A DNA stretch of 37,250 nt. It comes from Cyanobacteria bacterium OH_CDB_20 (lineage in GTDB: Bacteria; Cyanobacteriota; Vampirovibrionia; Gastranaerophilales; Gastranaerophilaceae). Positions within the stretch are counted from its first letter, which is position 1; each line of letters starts with the position of its first letter. The position numbers and the translations under genes are program-made. The notes beneath the pieces are model-generated. The model worked only from the letters and a program-made list of their open reading frames with translations. It was not told the origin of the DNA and did not search any database. Below, in pieces: positions 8,375 to 17,772 of this stretch. The DNA is taken from the NCBI GenBank assembly GCA_023415935.1, contig JAEZIX010000019.1, positions 1 to 37,250 on the forward strand, written 5' to 3'.

Positions 8375-8385
8375 TATGCTATAAT
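8375..8385 (+). promoter_or_regulatory. Extended -10 promoter for the membrane glycosyltransferase gene
   Basis: TATGCTATAAT contains a consensus TATAAT (8380-8385) with an extended TG. It implies a leader of about 120 nt. The leader has two small hairpin candidates: TAATCT/AGATTA just after the -10, and GTAG/CTAC around 8415-8430. Confidence 0.55.
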
Positions 8386-8510
8386 CTACACTGAATAGAG
8401 ATTAGCTCTTTTGTAGTGGATTTCTACTGTTATAAAATTTTTGCGACTGCTATAAAACGATATATTATCAAGTATGTAGAAAGATTAATCAAGAAATTGG
8501 TAGAGCTTAA

Positions 8511-10199
8511 ATGTTAAATAGATTGTTTTATAATTTATCATCAACGATTATAATTTTTGTTTTTACTATTTTTGCAATAAGTAATATTGGCTTTGTCTTC
8601 CATTTGCCTGTTCAATCTTATTATATATATTTGTCATTTATGGCAGCTGCAATATATTTGTTTTTTTTGAACAAAAACAATCGAAATGATTATCTTAAGC
8701 AAATAGGAATCTTTGTTTTATTAATTTATTCTGCAATTTTATTCTCTTCTTTTTTGTTGGATTATTCTTTTGATGGTCTTGCTTATCATTTTCAAGATAT
8801 GTATTTGCTTAAAAACGGCTGGAATCCTGTTTATACAGATGCTACAACTTTTTCTCACCTAATGAATTTATATAGTAATCAGGTTTGGGTGCAAGGGTGG
8901 TCAAAATTTTGCGAAATTGTTTCTGCAAATTTCTATCTTATCTCAGGTAGTATTTCCTCGGGACAGATTGTTAATTTTCTTATGGCGTATGCTGCATTTA
9001 TGAGCGTATTTTGCGGGCTGGATAAACTTCAAAATAAAACAAATATGAATCTCTTATTTTCTGTTTTATTGCTAATAAACCCTGTTGTTATAGGGCAAAT
9101 TTTTACTATGTATATTGATTTGCAAGTTTATTTTGCATTTTTGATAATTCTATCAATTTTGATTCAGATAGAGAAGTCAGATACTTTTTCTATAAATAAC
9201 TATTTTATTTTTTCTCTAGTGTTTACAATATTTATGCATGTTAAGTTTTCGGCGTTTTTCTATTTGTTGATTATATCTACACTTTATTTTATTTATTTGT
9301 TGTATTTAAAAAAATACTTAAATATAAAAAGATATTTCGCATCCGGTTTATTGGGTTTATTTTTAACGATAGTACTTGGTGCACATCCTTTCTATACAAA
9401 TTATCATAGTTACGGGCATCCTTTTTATCCTTTATTAGGAAAACATAAGCAAGATGTAATCGAACGCCAGATAACAATAATAGAGCTAAAAAATAAAACA
9501 AGCGTGCAAAAAGCTATTATGTCGACATTTGCAGTACAAACAAATTATCCAGGGCATATAGAATATAGATTGCCATTTAAAATAAAAAAAATCAGTCTTT
9601 ATGAATCGGATACAAGGATAGGAGGAATGGGGCATTTCTGGAGCGGTATCCTGATTATATCTCTTATATTTTCTTTCGGTATTAGATATAATACGAAAGA
9701 GGATAAAAGTATTTTTATCATGATGTTTTCTACCATCTGGTTGTCTTATCTTTTCTATCCTGATCCTTGGTGGATGCGTTATGTGCCTCAAATATGGATT
9801 TTTCCGGTCTTAGTGCTCTATTTGTCATTAAATTACGGCAATAGCTTGTTTTTAGACAAGAATTATATAAAACAGTTTTATGTTGTTTTTATGACTCTTT
9901 TGCTATTGTCAAATTCTCTAATTGTAACTTATGAAAACCAATCACTTACGCTCGAACAGCAAAAAGAACGTATTAGTTTTTATAAAATGCTCTCATATGT
10001 CAATAATGGGGTATTAATTTATCCTCTCAAGGATGCAGCTGAGGGAAATTCTTCAATATATGCATATCTTGATAAATACAATGTAAAATACAGCATAGTG
10101 TCTGATAAAGACTACTATAAAAATAAATCGGCTTATGAACCAATGGAATTATTTTCTGTCTTTAAAAAAACGTACTTTTGGAAAAAAGCAGAAGAGTAA
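8511..10199 (+). CDS. Polytopic GT-C-fold-like membrane glycosyltransferase
   Basis: The 562-aa protein has about eleven to twelve hydrophobic segments. It has the layout of GT-C enzymes: a first transmembrane region, then an outward-facing loop with acidic residues, SFDGLAYHF (D88, H93, in the first large loop), then more helices and a soluble C-terminal part of about 100 residues (from LTLEQQKERISFYK). Such proteins normally transfer a sugar from a polyprenyl phosphate to a glycan or protein on the periplasmic face. The acidic-plus-histidine loop is shared with the product of 11254-12870 (WDFLAYHYY), so the two are probably distant paralogues. The gene stands alone behind its own promoter and is convergent with the GT2 gene 14 bp downstream. 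Family membership is inferred from topology and this motif. An O-antigen-polymerase-like role is an alternative. Confidence 0.6.
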   Translation: MLNRLFYNLSSTIIIFVFTIFAISNIGFVFHLPVQSYYIYLSFMAAAIYLFFLNKNNRNDYLKQIGIFVLLIYSAILFSSFLLDYSFDGLAYHFQDMYLLKNGWNPVYTDATTFSHLMNLYSNQVWVQGWSKFCEIVSANFYLISGSISSGQIVNFLMAYAAFMSVFCGLDKLQNKTNMNLLFSVLLLINPVVIGQIFTMYIDLQVYFAFLIILSILIQIEKSDTFSINNYFIFSLVFTIFMHVKFSAFFYLLIISTLYFIYLLYLKKYLNIKRYFASGLLGLFLTIVLGAHPFYTNYHSYGHPFYPLLGKHKQDVIERQITIIELKNKTSVQKAIMSTFAVQTNYPGHIEYRLPFKIKKISLYESDTRIGGMGHFWSGILIISLIFSFGIRYNTKEDKSIFIMMFSTIWLSYLFYPDPWWMRYVPQIWIFPVLVLYLSLNYGNSLFLDKNYIKQFYVVFMTLLLLSNSLIVTYENQSLTLEQQKERISFYKMLSYVNNGVLIYPLKDAAEGNSSIYAYLDKYNVKYSIVSDKDYYKNKSAYEPMELFSVFKKTYFWKKAEE

Positions 10200-10213
10200 A
10201 TAAGTAAAGTCTT

Positions 10214-11176
10214 TTAAGCCCCGAGATTATTTTGCAATAATATTTCATTTATATTGATTACATTTTTGTCAATTTTTGACAGAATTTCACTAACAAAAGT
10301 ATCAAAACATACTTTTGTATCTTCAGAATCTGCAAAGAAATACAAGTCGTCATTATATGATTTTATGAGTAAATATTTTAGTGCATCTTTATACTTTTCC
10401 ACCAAATTATGCTTTTCATAATGTTTATAAACATTTAAGAATGCAATAAGACTATAAAATTGCGAGTAATTCTTTTTATTTCTTACTTCTCCCATAATCG
10501 AATTGTTATGTTGAACGTAATTGTAGTATCTGTTATTGAGGAAAAACAAGTTCTTGCAATGTGCCAGATATTTGAACACAAATTCATAATCTTCAAAAAT
10601 TAGAGATTCAGAAAAATTTATATTATATTCTTTAATTATTGAAGTTCTAAAAATCTTGTTCCACAATGAAGTTGAGACTTTAGACAACAGCTCAGGCGTT
10701 ACTTTGTTTTTTTTCTCAATATGAGGATTATAGTACTTTGTAGTATATTCATAGTCTTCTTGAGATAGTATGCAATCCTTATCTATTATATTTGCAGCAA
10801 ATACAACCAAATCTATATCTTCAGTATAGTTTTTAATAATTTGATGATAAGAATGCTTTTCAATCCAATCGTCTGAATCAATAAAGGCAATGAATTCTCC
10901 TTTTGCAGCATTTAATCCCAGATTACGGGCTGAAGCAACACCTTGTATTACATAATTGCAACTGCTTGTTTCTCGCCTGTCAATTAGTTTTATTCTATTG
11001 TCTTTTCTGATATAAGATTTAATAATCTCAACTGATGAATCTTCCGAAAAATCATCAATACATATAATTTCCATGTCATCTATATTTTGTGATATAGCAC
11101 TATCAAGACACCTGCACAAGGTATCTTCCCTGTTTTTAACAGGAATTATAACGGACAATTTTTCTCTATAACTCAT
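10214..11176 (-). CDS. Family 2 glycosyltransferase
   Basis: This 320-aa GT2 enzyme has a GT-A fold and should transfer an activated sugar to a growing glycan in the cytoplasm. The N-terminal strand LSVIIPVKN (7-15) is followed by CIDDFSED (39-46), which is the nucleotide-binding DD element. Next come SARNLGLNAAKG, and IDSDDW (99-104), which is the metal-binding DxD-type motif. The C-terminal half (NKIFRTSIIKEYNINF, FEDYEF) is the acceptor-side region common in capsule and O-antigen GT2 enzymes. There is no membrane segment. It is the last gene of the six-gene minus-strand operon and lies 77 bp after the membrane glycosyltransferase gene. It converges on the gene ending at 10199, with no terminator visible in the 14-bp gap. 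The sugar is not predictable. Confidence 0.85.
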   Translation of the reverse strand: MSYREKLSVIIPVKNREDTLCRCLDSAISQNIDDMEIICIDDFSEDSSVEIIKSYIRKDNRIKLIDRRETSSCNYVIQGVASARNLGLNAAKGEFIAFIDSDDWIEKHSYHQIIKNYTEDIDLVVFAANIIDKDCILSQEDYEYTTKYYNPHIEKKNKVTPELLSKVSTSLWNKIFRTSIIKEYNINFSESLIFEDYEFVFKYLAHCKNLFFLNNRYYNYVQHNNSIMGEVRNKKNYSQFYSLIAFLNVYKHYEKHNLVEKYKDALKYLLIKSYNDDLYFFADSEDTKVCFDTFVSEILSKIDKNVININEILLQNNLGA

Positions 11177-11253
11177 ATATACAATGGTTTTCTTTGTAAC
11201 AGCTAATTATATGGTGTTTTTTTGCTTATTGTCAATTTTTATTTAAAGATCAG

Positions 11254-12870
11254 TTAATAATTGTTTATAAGCTTGCATACTTCAAAATCTGCGACTCCAT
11301 AATTTGGCTCAACTTTTTTATATATGGAATTTGCATCGGAACATTCCATTTTTTTATTCAAATATTTGTTTACCATTAGATTTGTATTGTATTTTTTTGC
11401 TTCTTCAGGTATATCCCCAAGTCTTTTAATTACATAAGTTTCAGAGGCATTTTTTTGGTATTTATCAACTAACTCAATATATTTGTCTGAGGGCATAAAA
11501 TCTTTAGTGCTATCTTCAATGTGGCCTGCAAGATATACAAATCTTGCTTTTGGATTTTGTCCAACAATTAAATATGAAGCTGGTTTTCCATACATATATA
11601 CTACGGAATTGTCTTTAAATTTATAGTCTACAATTTCAGGTAATTGATTTATTCTTCCCCATTTAGGGCTATCATAATTGTAGTTCAATATCAAAAATAG
11701 AGAAGTTAATATTATGAGTGCAATTTTTTTCGATTTTAAAAAAGGTATTAATTCTGATACAAAAATCATAATTACCGTGCCTGAAAGAGCAAGAACAGGC
11801 ATTAAATACCTTAGTATGCCAAAATTGTATACCCAAATGAAATATGAAATTATGCAAAAAATCATAATGCAAATGCTCATAATATTTTGTCTGAGTTTTA
11901 AATATTGTCTTTTACTTAAGAGATAAAATGTTCTAATAAGGAATCCCAATAATATAAAATAAGAAGCGCAATGTCTAAGATCAAAGAAATAAAGATCAGA
12001 TACAAATGACTTGCCCATCGTCCAAATAACAGGACCTGCTACTATGTTCGCTAGATTGTGATTTATAAATCTATAATCATGATAATTTAAGTAGGAATAC
12101 AGGTTCGATTTAAATATCTCGTTGTAGAGTGGAAACATTGGATTTCCGAAATTTTTGTATAGAATGTACATCCAATAACCATTAGTTGCAAGGAAACCAA
12201 GTGACATACCTGCTAATAATATGATTATTTTAGATAAATATTTTTTAAAATCTTTATCAAATCCTAAAATAATTACAGTAAGTGCCAGTGCTACAGCGTA
12301 AATTATTGAAGTTAATTTTAAACCTGAAGCAATGCCGGCAAAAAGCCCTGATAAAAACAACAGATAAAATTTGTTTTTATTATTGAATATATAGATTGAT
12401 TTTAAAAGCAGATACAAAGATGTCAATATTACTGCTGCGACTGGAATATCGCAGAAACTCATTCCAATTTCAGACACGATAGTACATTCTGTAACGCTCA
12501 ATATTACTGCTGAAAAAATTATTATGTTATTGAGTCCTTTTAATTTTTTACTTCTTGAAAATAATAAATTGTTGATTAGATACAACACAAATGCGAGAAA
12601 TCCCCAGTATAATCCTAAAATGAACGAGACAAGTTTAGGAAAGTTATGAAAAGAGTTAATTAAAGCATACTGAATAATATCCAAAATCGGATTGAGATAA
12701 GATTGTATACCAGCCGGCATAAGATCATACCCTACTCTTCCTGTTAGTGCCGCATAGCCACTGTAATAGTGGTATGCAAGAAAATCCCAATCTGCAGCAT
12801 TTCCGAGGTGGCAGCTTACAATACCTGAAATCAACAGAAATAACAATAAAATTAATATATTTTTCTTCAT
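11254..12870 (-). CDS. Polytopic GT-C-fold-like membrane glycosyltransferase
   Basis: The 538-aa protein has an N-terminal membrane segment, an early loop with ADWDFLAYHYY (D27, D29, H34), then about nine further hydrophobic segments and a soluble C-terminal domain from about residue 400 (YKFKDNSVVYMYGKPA onward). Acidic residues and a histidine right after the first helix are the usual place for the GT-C catalytic site. It therefore probably uses a polyprenyl-phosphate sugar made by an enzyme such as the GT2 at 17813. It lies in the minus-strand operon, 29 bp after the SDR gene. The start has GGAA five bases upstream. The substrate is unknown, and the family call rests on topology and the loop motif. 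Confidence 0.6.
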   Translation of the reverse strand: MKKNILILLLFLLISGIVSCHLGNAADWDFLAYHYYSGYAALTGRVGYDLMPAGIQSYLNPILDIIQYALINSFHNFPKLVSFILGLYWGFLAFVLYLINNLLFSRSKKLKGLNNIIIFSAVILSVTECTIVSEIGMSFCDIPVAAVILTSLYLLLKSIYIFNNKNKFYLLFLSGLFAGIASGLKLTSIIYAVALALTVIILGFDKDFKKYLSKIIILLAGMSLGFLATNGYWMYILYKNFGNPMFPLYNEIFKSNLYSYLNYHDYRFINHNLANIVAGPVIWTMGKSFVSDLYFFDLRHCASYFILLGFLIRTFYLLSKRQYLKLRQNIMSICIMIFCIISYFIWVYNFGILRYLMPVLALSGTVIMIFVSELIPFLKSKKIALIILTSLFLILNYNYDSPKWGRINQLPEIVDYKFKDNSVVYMYGKPASYLIVGQNPKARFVYLAGHIEDSTKDFMPSDKYIELVDKYQKNASETYVIKRLGDIPEEAKKYNTNLMVNKYLNKKMECSDANSIYKKVEPNYGVADFEVCKLINNY

Positions 12871-12899
12871 TTTTCCAGCTTTTTAATCCTTTTTGATGT

Positions 12900-13919
12900 C
12901 TATATGTTTCCCAATTTGACTTGTTCAGCTATCCAAGGGATTACTTCATCCAGTATTTTATCCAGACTGGTTTGTGCTTCAAAGCCTAGTAAATCCTTTG
13001 CTTTGTTCGTGTCAGGCATTCTTGTCTGAACGTCATATTTAAAAGGCTCATCGCATACATACTTAAATTCCTTTTCAGGGCGTAATTTTTGCCATATTTG
13101 TTTTGCAAGTTCTAAAACTGTTGTTGATACCGGAGTTGAAAGATTAAAATCTTCGTTATATGAATTTGTGTTTTCTACGCAAAATCTTATACCCCTTGCA
13201 AGATCACCCGCATATGTGTAATGTCTTGTTTGATGTCCGTTTCCAAGAATATGAAGCGGATATTGACCTTTAATTGTTTTTTGCGTCAAATCAGGTACAA
13301 CATGGCTCATTGCAAGTTTTATGTTGCCTGAATATATTTCTTTATCACAAATTGCTCTTTTTTCTCCTGTTCCAACACAATTGAATGGTCTGATAATTGT
13401 ATAAGGTAGCTTATATTGCTCCCAGGCACCTTGACAGTAGTATTCCGTTGCAAGTTTTTGAAAACCATAGGTACTTGAAGGAGGTGGGCTTTTTCTCTCA
13501 TCGCCTTCTTTTGAAGGATAAGTGGTTGCATTTTCGTAAACCATACTTGAAGATATAACATTTATTTTCTTCAGGTTTTTGTTTAAAAATGCCCAAATGG
13601 CAGCATCGAATGTTGCTGCAATAATTCTTTCGTTTTCGGATATAATGTCATACGGATACTCATGAAAATAAGAAATTCCGCCAATCATAGCTGCTGATGC
13701 AATTATTTGATCACAGTCTTCAAGGAGAGTTTTCATCAGTTCAACATCTTTTGCATCTCCTTCTACAAAATGATAATTCGGATGATTATCATAAGACTTT
13801 ATTATTTTGCCGTACTTTGAATAATTGTCGATTCCGATTACAGTATGATTGTGATTTAATAGTTCTTCTATTAAATATCCTGATATAAAACCTGCTGATC
13901 CTGTAACTAAAATTTTCAT
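12900..13919 (-). CDS. NAD-dependent nucleotide-sugar epimerase/dehydratase (extended SDR)
   Basis: The product is 339 aa when started at the ATG at 13919. A longer reading from 13943 overlaps the upstream gene and would prefix nothing conserved. The dinucleotide-binding loop is TGSAGFISG (6-14), in which the usual third glycine is serine 13. The catalytic set is SSS (123-125) and YGFQK (Y151, K155). C-terminal substrate-domain landmarks are RPFNCVGTGEK, LGNGHQTRHYTYAGD and TRMPDTNKAKDLLGF, typical of UDP-glucose 4-epimerase, dTDP-glucose dehydratase and uronate epimerase/decarboxylase families. It starts 5 bp after the nucleotide-sugar dehydrogenase stop. The pair resembles loci where UDP-sugar oxidation is followed by epimerisation or decarboxylation of the uronate. 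The exact reaction is not determined. Confidence 0.8.
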   Translation of the reverse strand: MKILVTGSAGFISGYLIEELLNHNHTVIGIDNYSKYGKIIKSYDNHPNYHFVEGDAKDVELMKTLLEDCDQIIASAAMIGGISYFHEYPYDIISENERIIAATFDAAIWAFLNKNLKKINVISSSMVYENATTYPSKEGDERKSPPPSSTYGFQKLATEYYCQGAWEQYKLPYTIIRPFNCVGTGEKRAICDKEIYSGNIKLAMSHVVPDLTQKTIKGQYPLHILGNGHQTRHYTYAGDLARGIRFCVENTNSYNEDFNLSTPVSTTVLELAKQIWQKLRPEKEFKYVCDEPFKYDVQTRMPDTNKAKDLLGFEAQTSLDKILDEVIPWIAEQVKLGNI

Positions 13920-13924
13920 ATTTT

Positions 13925-15085
13925 CTAGCCCCATACTCCCCAACAGTCGACGTAAGGTTTTTGTGGATTCAGAGAAATAAATTCAGAATGAGGAACCCCC
14001 AATATAATTCCGTCAGCTATTTCTACTGCTTCTTTATGGTCAACTGTACCCTTTATATAAGGGTCAGATACTATAACTTCCGCCATTTTATCTTCTAGTT
14101 CTTTTTTTATTTTAAAAGACAAACTCTCTCTAATATCATCATTATTTGGTTTAAATGTAAGTCCTAAGAGTGCAATTTTCTTGTTTTTTAGAGAGCCCAT
14201 ATTTTTTTCAAGTTTTCTTACTAGGAAACTTGGCAGGCTATCATTTATTATGATTGAATTATGCCCAAGAAATGAATCATGTTTACAAAATTCTGAAAAA
14301 ATAACGGTATCTTTGTAGAGGCAAGGTCCAGCTGTAAGTCCTGCTTTTGGGAAATGGTTAGCTCTTGGATAATCTTCCTTGATTGCATTATATATTTTAT
14401 AAAAATCCAAACCTGCTTCTTCTGCTATCATGTAGAACTGGTTTGCTATTGAAAATTCTATATAGCGCCAGGTATTTGTCATTAGTTTTGCAAGTTCTGC
14501 TTCTTTAGGCTCAAGATAAATTGTCTTTTGTGTTAGTTGTGAAAATATATCATTTGCTTCTTTTTTTGCAATTTCAGAAGTTGCAGATATTATTTGGGGA
14601 AGATTGAATAATTCTTCAATTCCTTTTCCTTGTAAAATTCTTTCAGGGCAATATGCAAGTTTTGTAGACCCAATAGTGTTTTTTAGCAAATCGTTTATTA
14701 CATCCATTGTGCCGGGGAAGAGGGTGCTTCTTAAGATTATCAGTTGTTCTTTATTTATCAGATTAAGATATGATTTTATAACATCCAGAAACTCTTCAGT
14801 TTTTGGATTCATTGATTTATCAATATCGGTTGCTGTTGCAAAAATTATTGCAGAGCAATTTTTTATTTCTTCTTTTTTTGTTGTAGCTCTTAGATTTAGC
14901 CCGATATGCTTTTTTAGTAATTCATCTGCGCCTACTTCTTGAAAAGGCAGTTCTTTATTGTTTATTTTATTAACGGACTCTTCATTTTTATCTATCAAAA
15001 TCACATCAAAATTCTTGCTCGCTAAAGCCAATCCAAGAGGTATTCCAATGTGTCCGCAACCGCCAATTATACATATCTTTTTCAT
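13925..15085 (-). CDS. UDP-sugar 6-dehydrogenase (UDP-Glc/GDP-Man dehydrogenase family)
   Basis: This 386-aa enzyme oxidises the C6 hydroxyl of a nucleotide sugar twice with NAD to give a uronic acid. The N-terminal Rossmann motif is IGGCGHIG (7-14). The central landmarks are LRSTLFPGT (118-126), YCPER (145-149) and ELAKLMTNTWRY (around 197-208). The catalytic cysteine is C255 in AGPCLYKDT. The C-terminal UDP-binding domain starts with KIALLGLTFKPNNDDIRES. The YCPERI, AGPCLYKD and SFLGHN features look closer to WecC-like UDP-ManNAc/GlcNAc dehydrogenases than to Ugd, but this is a judgement by eye. It is 386 aa, slightly short for the family (about 390-440). It is followed after 5 bp by an SDR gene, and so probably feeds a uronic-acid-type residue into the glycan. 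Confidence 0.88.
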   Translation of the reverse strand: MKKICIIGGCGHIGIPLGLALASKNFDVILIDKNEESVNKINNKELPFQEVGADELLKKHIGLNLRATTKKEEIKNCSAIIFATATDIDKSMNPKTEEFLDVIKSYLNLINKEQLIILRSTLFPGTMDVINDLLKNTIGSTKLAYCPERILQGKGIEELFNLPQIISATSEIAKKEANDIFSQLTQKTIYLEPKEAELAKLMTNTWRYIEFSIANQFYMIAEEAGLDFYKIYNAIKEDYPRANHFPKAGLTAGPCLYKDTVIFSEFCKHDSFLGHNSIIINDSLPSFLVRKLEKNMGSLKNKKIALLGLTFKPNNDDIRESLSFKIKKELEDKMAEVIVSDPYIKGTVDHKEAVEIADGIILGVPHSEFISLNPQKPYVDCWGVWG

Positions 15086-15134
15086 TAATTTTACTTTCGT
15101 AATTAAAATATAATTATAGTATAAATCATAAATA

Positions 15135-16136
15135 TTAATTTGTTATTTCTTTTAGAGCATCACTACTCCATTGGTGAGATATTGATATATTAATACCCGC
15201 ATCCTCTGCTAATTTTTTAAGTAGTTTTGCAGCCTGTATCTCTTTTTCTGATATTTTGCCAAAAAGAGATTGATTGCCGTGCATACTGTTAAATTCACAA
15301 TCAACTACAATGTTTTTTACGTCATAATTTTTACACATTTCTACAAATTTCTCGATTTCATTTTTATCTGAATTCATCGAGAAAACAATATATTTTACAA
15401 ATAGTTCTTCAGGGTATGCTGAATATTTTTTAATATTTTCCCAAACTTTTGAAAAATTATCTTGTTTCTTTATCGTTTGATAAGTTTCTCTAGTCCCGGC
15501 ATCAGGACTAATTTGGATGCTTATTAATCTTTTTTTCATTCCTTCTAAAATTTTTTCAGAAAAGATTATTCCAGAAGAATTAACAGCCTGTCTGTAGTTC
15601 TTTGAATACAGAAAATCTAATATGTCATCAAACTCGGGACATAAGGTAGGTTCTCCCCCGCCCCAATTAAATAGAACGTTTTCTGATATCAAATTAGAAT
15701 CATCGAGCCTTTTTATTACTTCAAGGATTGGAGTGTATTCTTTTCTTGATTTATTATCAATTCCGCAATATATGCAATAAGAATTACAGTTTTTGAATTG
15801 ATTTAGCGTGATAAAATCTAAATTCTTCTCCAGACTAAAAGTTGGAACAACTTGTTCTTCAAAATGCCTGCAACCATTACAAGGCGACATTTTTGTTTCA
15901 TTTTTCAGCATTAATAATATCAAAGATATAATATACTTTATCTTTGAAAAATTACTAATTTCCCCTTTATAAATGATGGGCGGGTTATAAGGTACTTTTG
16001 TTGAATGGCAACATATTCTTACATATTTTGCCTCGAAAAACAGGTTAGAATATATTCTCGGGCAGAACTTTATGTTCTTTCCCGACCATTTTTTATTGAT
16101 AAATGATGTTAATAAATTTGTGATGAACTTTTGCAA
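15135..16136 (-). CDS. Radical SAM enzyme of a glycan locus
   Basis: The 333-aa protein carries the canonical radical SAM cluster CxxxCxxC at C117, C121 and C124 (NCNSYCIYCGID) and a SAM-contacting NWGGGEPTLCPE. Before the core there is a cysteine-rich N-terminal part (C25, C42, C43, C86 and C89, the last two as CNGC), which may hold an auxiliary cluster; the usual SPASM position is C-terminal, so this arrangement is odd. The start is TTG at 16136 with AGAGA upstream; no ATG lies before residue 76. It sits in the minus-strand operon, 24 bp after the membrane-protein gene and 49 bp before the dehydrogenase gene. It might modify a sugar nucleotide, a lipid-linked sugar or a peptide. The reaction cannot be read from the sequence. 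Confidence 0.82.
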   Translation of the reverse strand: MQKFITNLLTSFINKKWSGKNIKFCPRIYSNLFFEAKYVRICCHSTKVPYNPPIIYKGEISNFSKIKYIISLILLMLKNETKMSPCNGCRHFEEQVVPTFSLEKNLDFITLNQFKNCNSYCIYCGIDNKSRKEYTPILEVIKRLDDSNLISENVLFNWGGGEPTLCPEFDDILDFLYSKNYRQAVNSSGIIFSEKILEGMKKRLISIQISPDAGTRETYQTIKKQDNFSKVWENIKKYSAYPEELFVKYIVFSMNSDKNEIEKFVEMCKNYDVKNIVVDCEFNSMHGNQSLFGKISEKEIQAAKLLKKLAEDAGINISISHQWSSDALKEITN

Positions 16137-16160
16137 TACGATAATCTCTTGTTTTATATT

Positions 16161-17648
16161 TTAGTTATCTTTTGGCCTGTTTTTTATGTATATTTCCATA
16201 TCTTTTAAGATACCAGATAAATCCCAATATCTGTTTTTTATGTCTATTGTTATGCGAGGTATTGTTATTTTATCTCCGTTTATCTCATACATATATGCAA
16301 ATGTAGGATTACATGCTCTCTCATCTGGCGTTGTTCCTTCTACTGGCATAACTAATGTTTTTATTTTGTAGTCACCGCTAAACACAATTGATGATGCAGT
16401 GTAATCATATTTCCATAAATATCTTCTTAAATCCTTGTTTCCATAGAAAGATGATATGTTCTTATCCTTTGTGACAAAGTATAGTCCCGCAGGAGCATTT
16501 TTTATTGTGTTTTTTAGATAGTCTATATTTTTATTGAACCAATATGTATTATTAATTTGCCAACCAGTATGAAAAATACAGCAAATAACACTTATTGTGA
16601 CTAAATTTGTATAAAATACTTCAGAAGGTTTTTTGTTTAGAGCATCAGTGATAAAGAGCGCAAGAAAAATAATTGGCATTGACCAGAAAGGCACGGTTCT
16701 AAGGTGTCCTTCTAACATCGGATACAAATAGGTATAAAGATTATTCATCATATACAGGAATAGACCTGAGAATAAAGTCATAAAAACGAATTTGTTGCGC
16801 GTAGTAAAATAGCTTTTTTTTGTTGAAAATATAGTTATTAATGCAATCGCAAGTATTGATATAATTGAGTTTATCTTTAAGGCTCTGTCGAAATAGTCTT
16901 GAGCTTCGCCGGTAAATCTTAGTCCATCAACAAACATCGATGTGTGCATGTAAAAGTATGCTATTACGAAAATAGAAGCAATCAGACCAACAATTGCTAT
17001 ACTGTATTTTACTATTTTATCCCTGATATTATTTGTTTTAGAGCCATAATATAATCCAGCAAGGAAGAAAATAGGTCCTATGAACATTACATATTCTGTT
17101 CCGCCAAAAAGAGTAATTAACAAGAAGGTTATTATACTTATATCTTTTTTTGTGTAATTTATATCGCTTGAGAGATAATTAAACAAGATTAAATGTAATA
17201 AAGCTGCCATTGATATTTCTACAACAGCAAATATTGAATATGGAATAATTAATACAGAATATGCAAAGACACTTATTGCAAAGATATCCATTCTTTTTGT
17301 TCTTTGTGATAATTTCCAGTTCGCAAAAACCAATATTAGCGGCGAAGCAAAAAGCCAGAATGAAAATATAAAATAAAGCCAATATGAACTTCTTATTCCA
17401 ATCAGATATCCAATCATCATTGGGAATTGTTGTAATATCATTGTAATAGATCTAGTGTGTTCTGGATCTATGGGGAAACTTGGTGTTCCGTTTGCAAGGC
17501 TATTGAGTATATGCATCTCAAACATTGCTCCATCCATATAGGAGGCTCTTAAAGTGATAGATGCATATATTATATGAATAATTGATACAACAATTAATGT
17601 TAGGATTAAAAATTTATTTTTTTCTACCGTTGGCGTTTCTGTTTTCAT
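16161..17648 (-). CDS. Polytopic membrane protein, probable GT-C-like glycosyltransferase
   Basis: The product is 495 aa from the ATG at 17648; a TTG at 17660 would add four residues. It has about ten to eleven hydrophobic segments, with an early outward loop containing SYMDGAMFEMHILNS (acidic residues and a histidine) after the first helix, as in GT-C proteins. The soluble C-terminal tail (from about residue 390) includes FYGNKDLRRYLWKYDYTAS and a single cysteine. I do not recognise the family. The topology and position suggest a periplasmic-side sugar transferase using a lipid-linked donor. It is the first gene of the six-gene minus-strand operon, so its leader probably carries the operon promoter at 17685-17714. 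Confidence 0.55.
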   Translation of the reverse strand: MKTETPTVEKNKFLILTLIVVSIIHIIYASITLRASYMDGAMFEMHILNSLANGTPSFPIDPEHTRSITMILQQFPMMIGYLIGIRSSYWLYFIFSFWLFASPLILVFANWKLSQRTKRMDIFAISVFAYSVLIIPYSIFAVVEISMAALLHLILFNYLSSDINYTKKDISIITFLLITLFGGTEYVMFIGPIFFLAGLYYGSKTNNIRDKIVKYSIAIVGLIASIFVIAYFYMHTSMFVDGLRFTGEAQDYFDRALKINSIISILAIALITIFSTKKSYFTTRNKFVFMTLFSGLFLYMMNNLYTYLYPMLEGHLRTVPFWSMPIIFLALFITDALNKKPSEVFYTNLVTISVICCIFHTGWQINNTYWFNKNIDYLKNTIKNAPAGLYFVTKDKNISSFYGNKDLRRYLWKYDYTASSIVFSGDYKIKTLVMPVEGTTPDERACNPTFAYMYEINGDKITIPRITIDIKNRYWDLSGILKDMEIYIKNRPKDN

Positions 17649-17684
17649 ATTCTTATACAAATTTGCTAAATAACTATAATTTAA

Positions 17685-17714
17685 GTTATAGCACTATTGT
17701 GTTTTGTGCAACAA
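17685..17714 (-). promoter_or_regulatory. Candidate promoter of the six-gene minus-strand operon
   Basis: On the minus strand, TTGTTG (17714-17709) is followed by an 18-bp spacer ending in TGC and then TATAAC (17690-17685), an extended -10. The gene start is 37 bp further on. Confidence 0.5.
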
Positions 17715-17740
17715 TATTACAATTTGAATAAAAATATCGT

Positions 17741-17770
17741 TTGGTGCTAAGAGTTTAAATATGCTATTAT
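17741..17770 (+). promoter_or_regulatory. Candidate promoter of the 17813-20412 operon
   Basis: TTGGTG (17741-17746) is followed, after 18 bp, by the extended -10 TGcTATTAT (17762-17770). The full 11-mer TATGCTATTAT (17760-17770) is identical to that upstream of tpsB. Confidence 0.5.
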
Positions 17771-17772
17771 GA

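Noticed and set aside
12900..13943. Longer SDR start at 13943
   Set aside because: It overlaps the dehydrogenase gene by 19 bases and adds only MGSMGLEN. The ATG at 13919 starts directly with the conserved MKILVTG.
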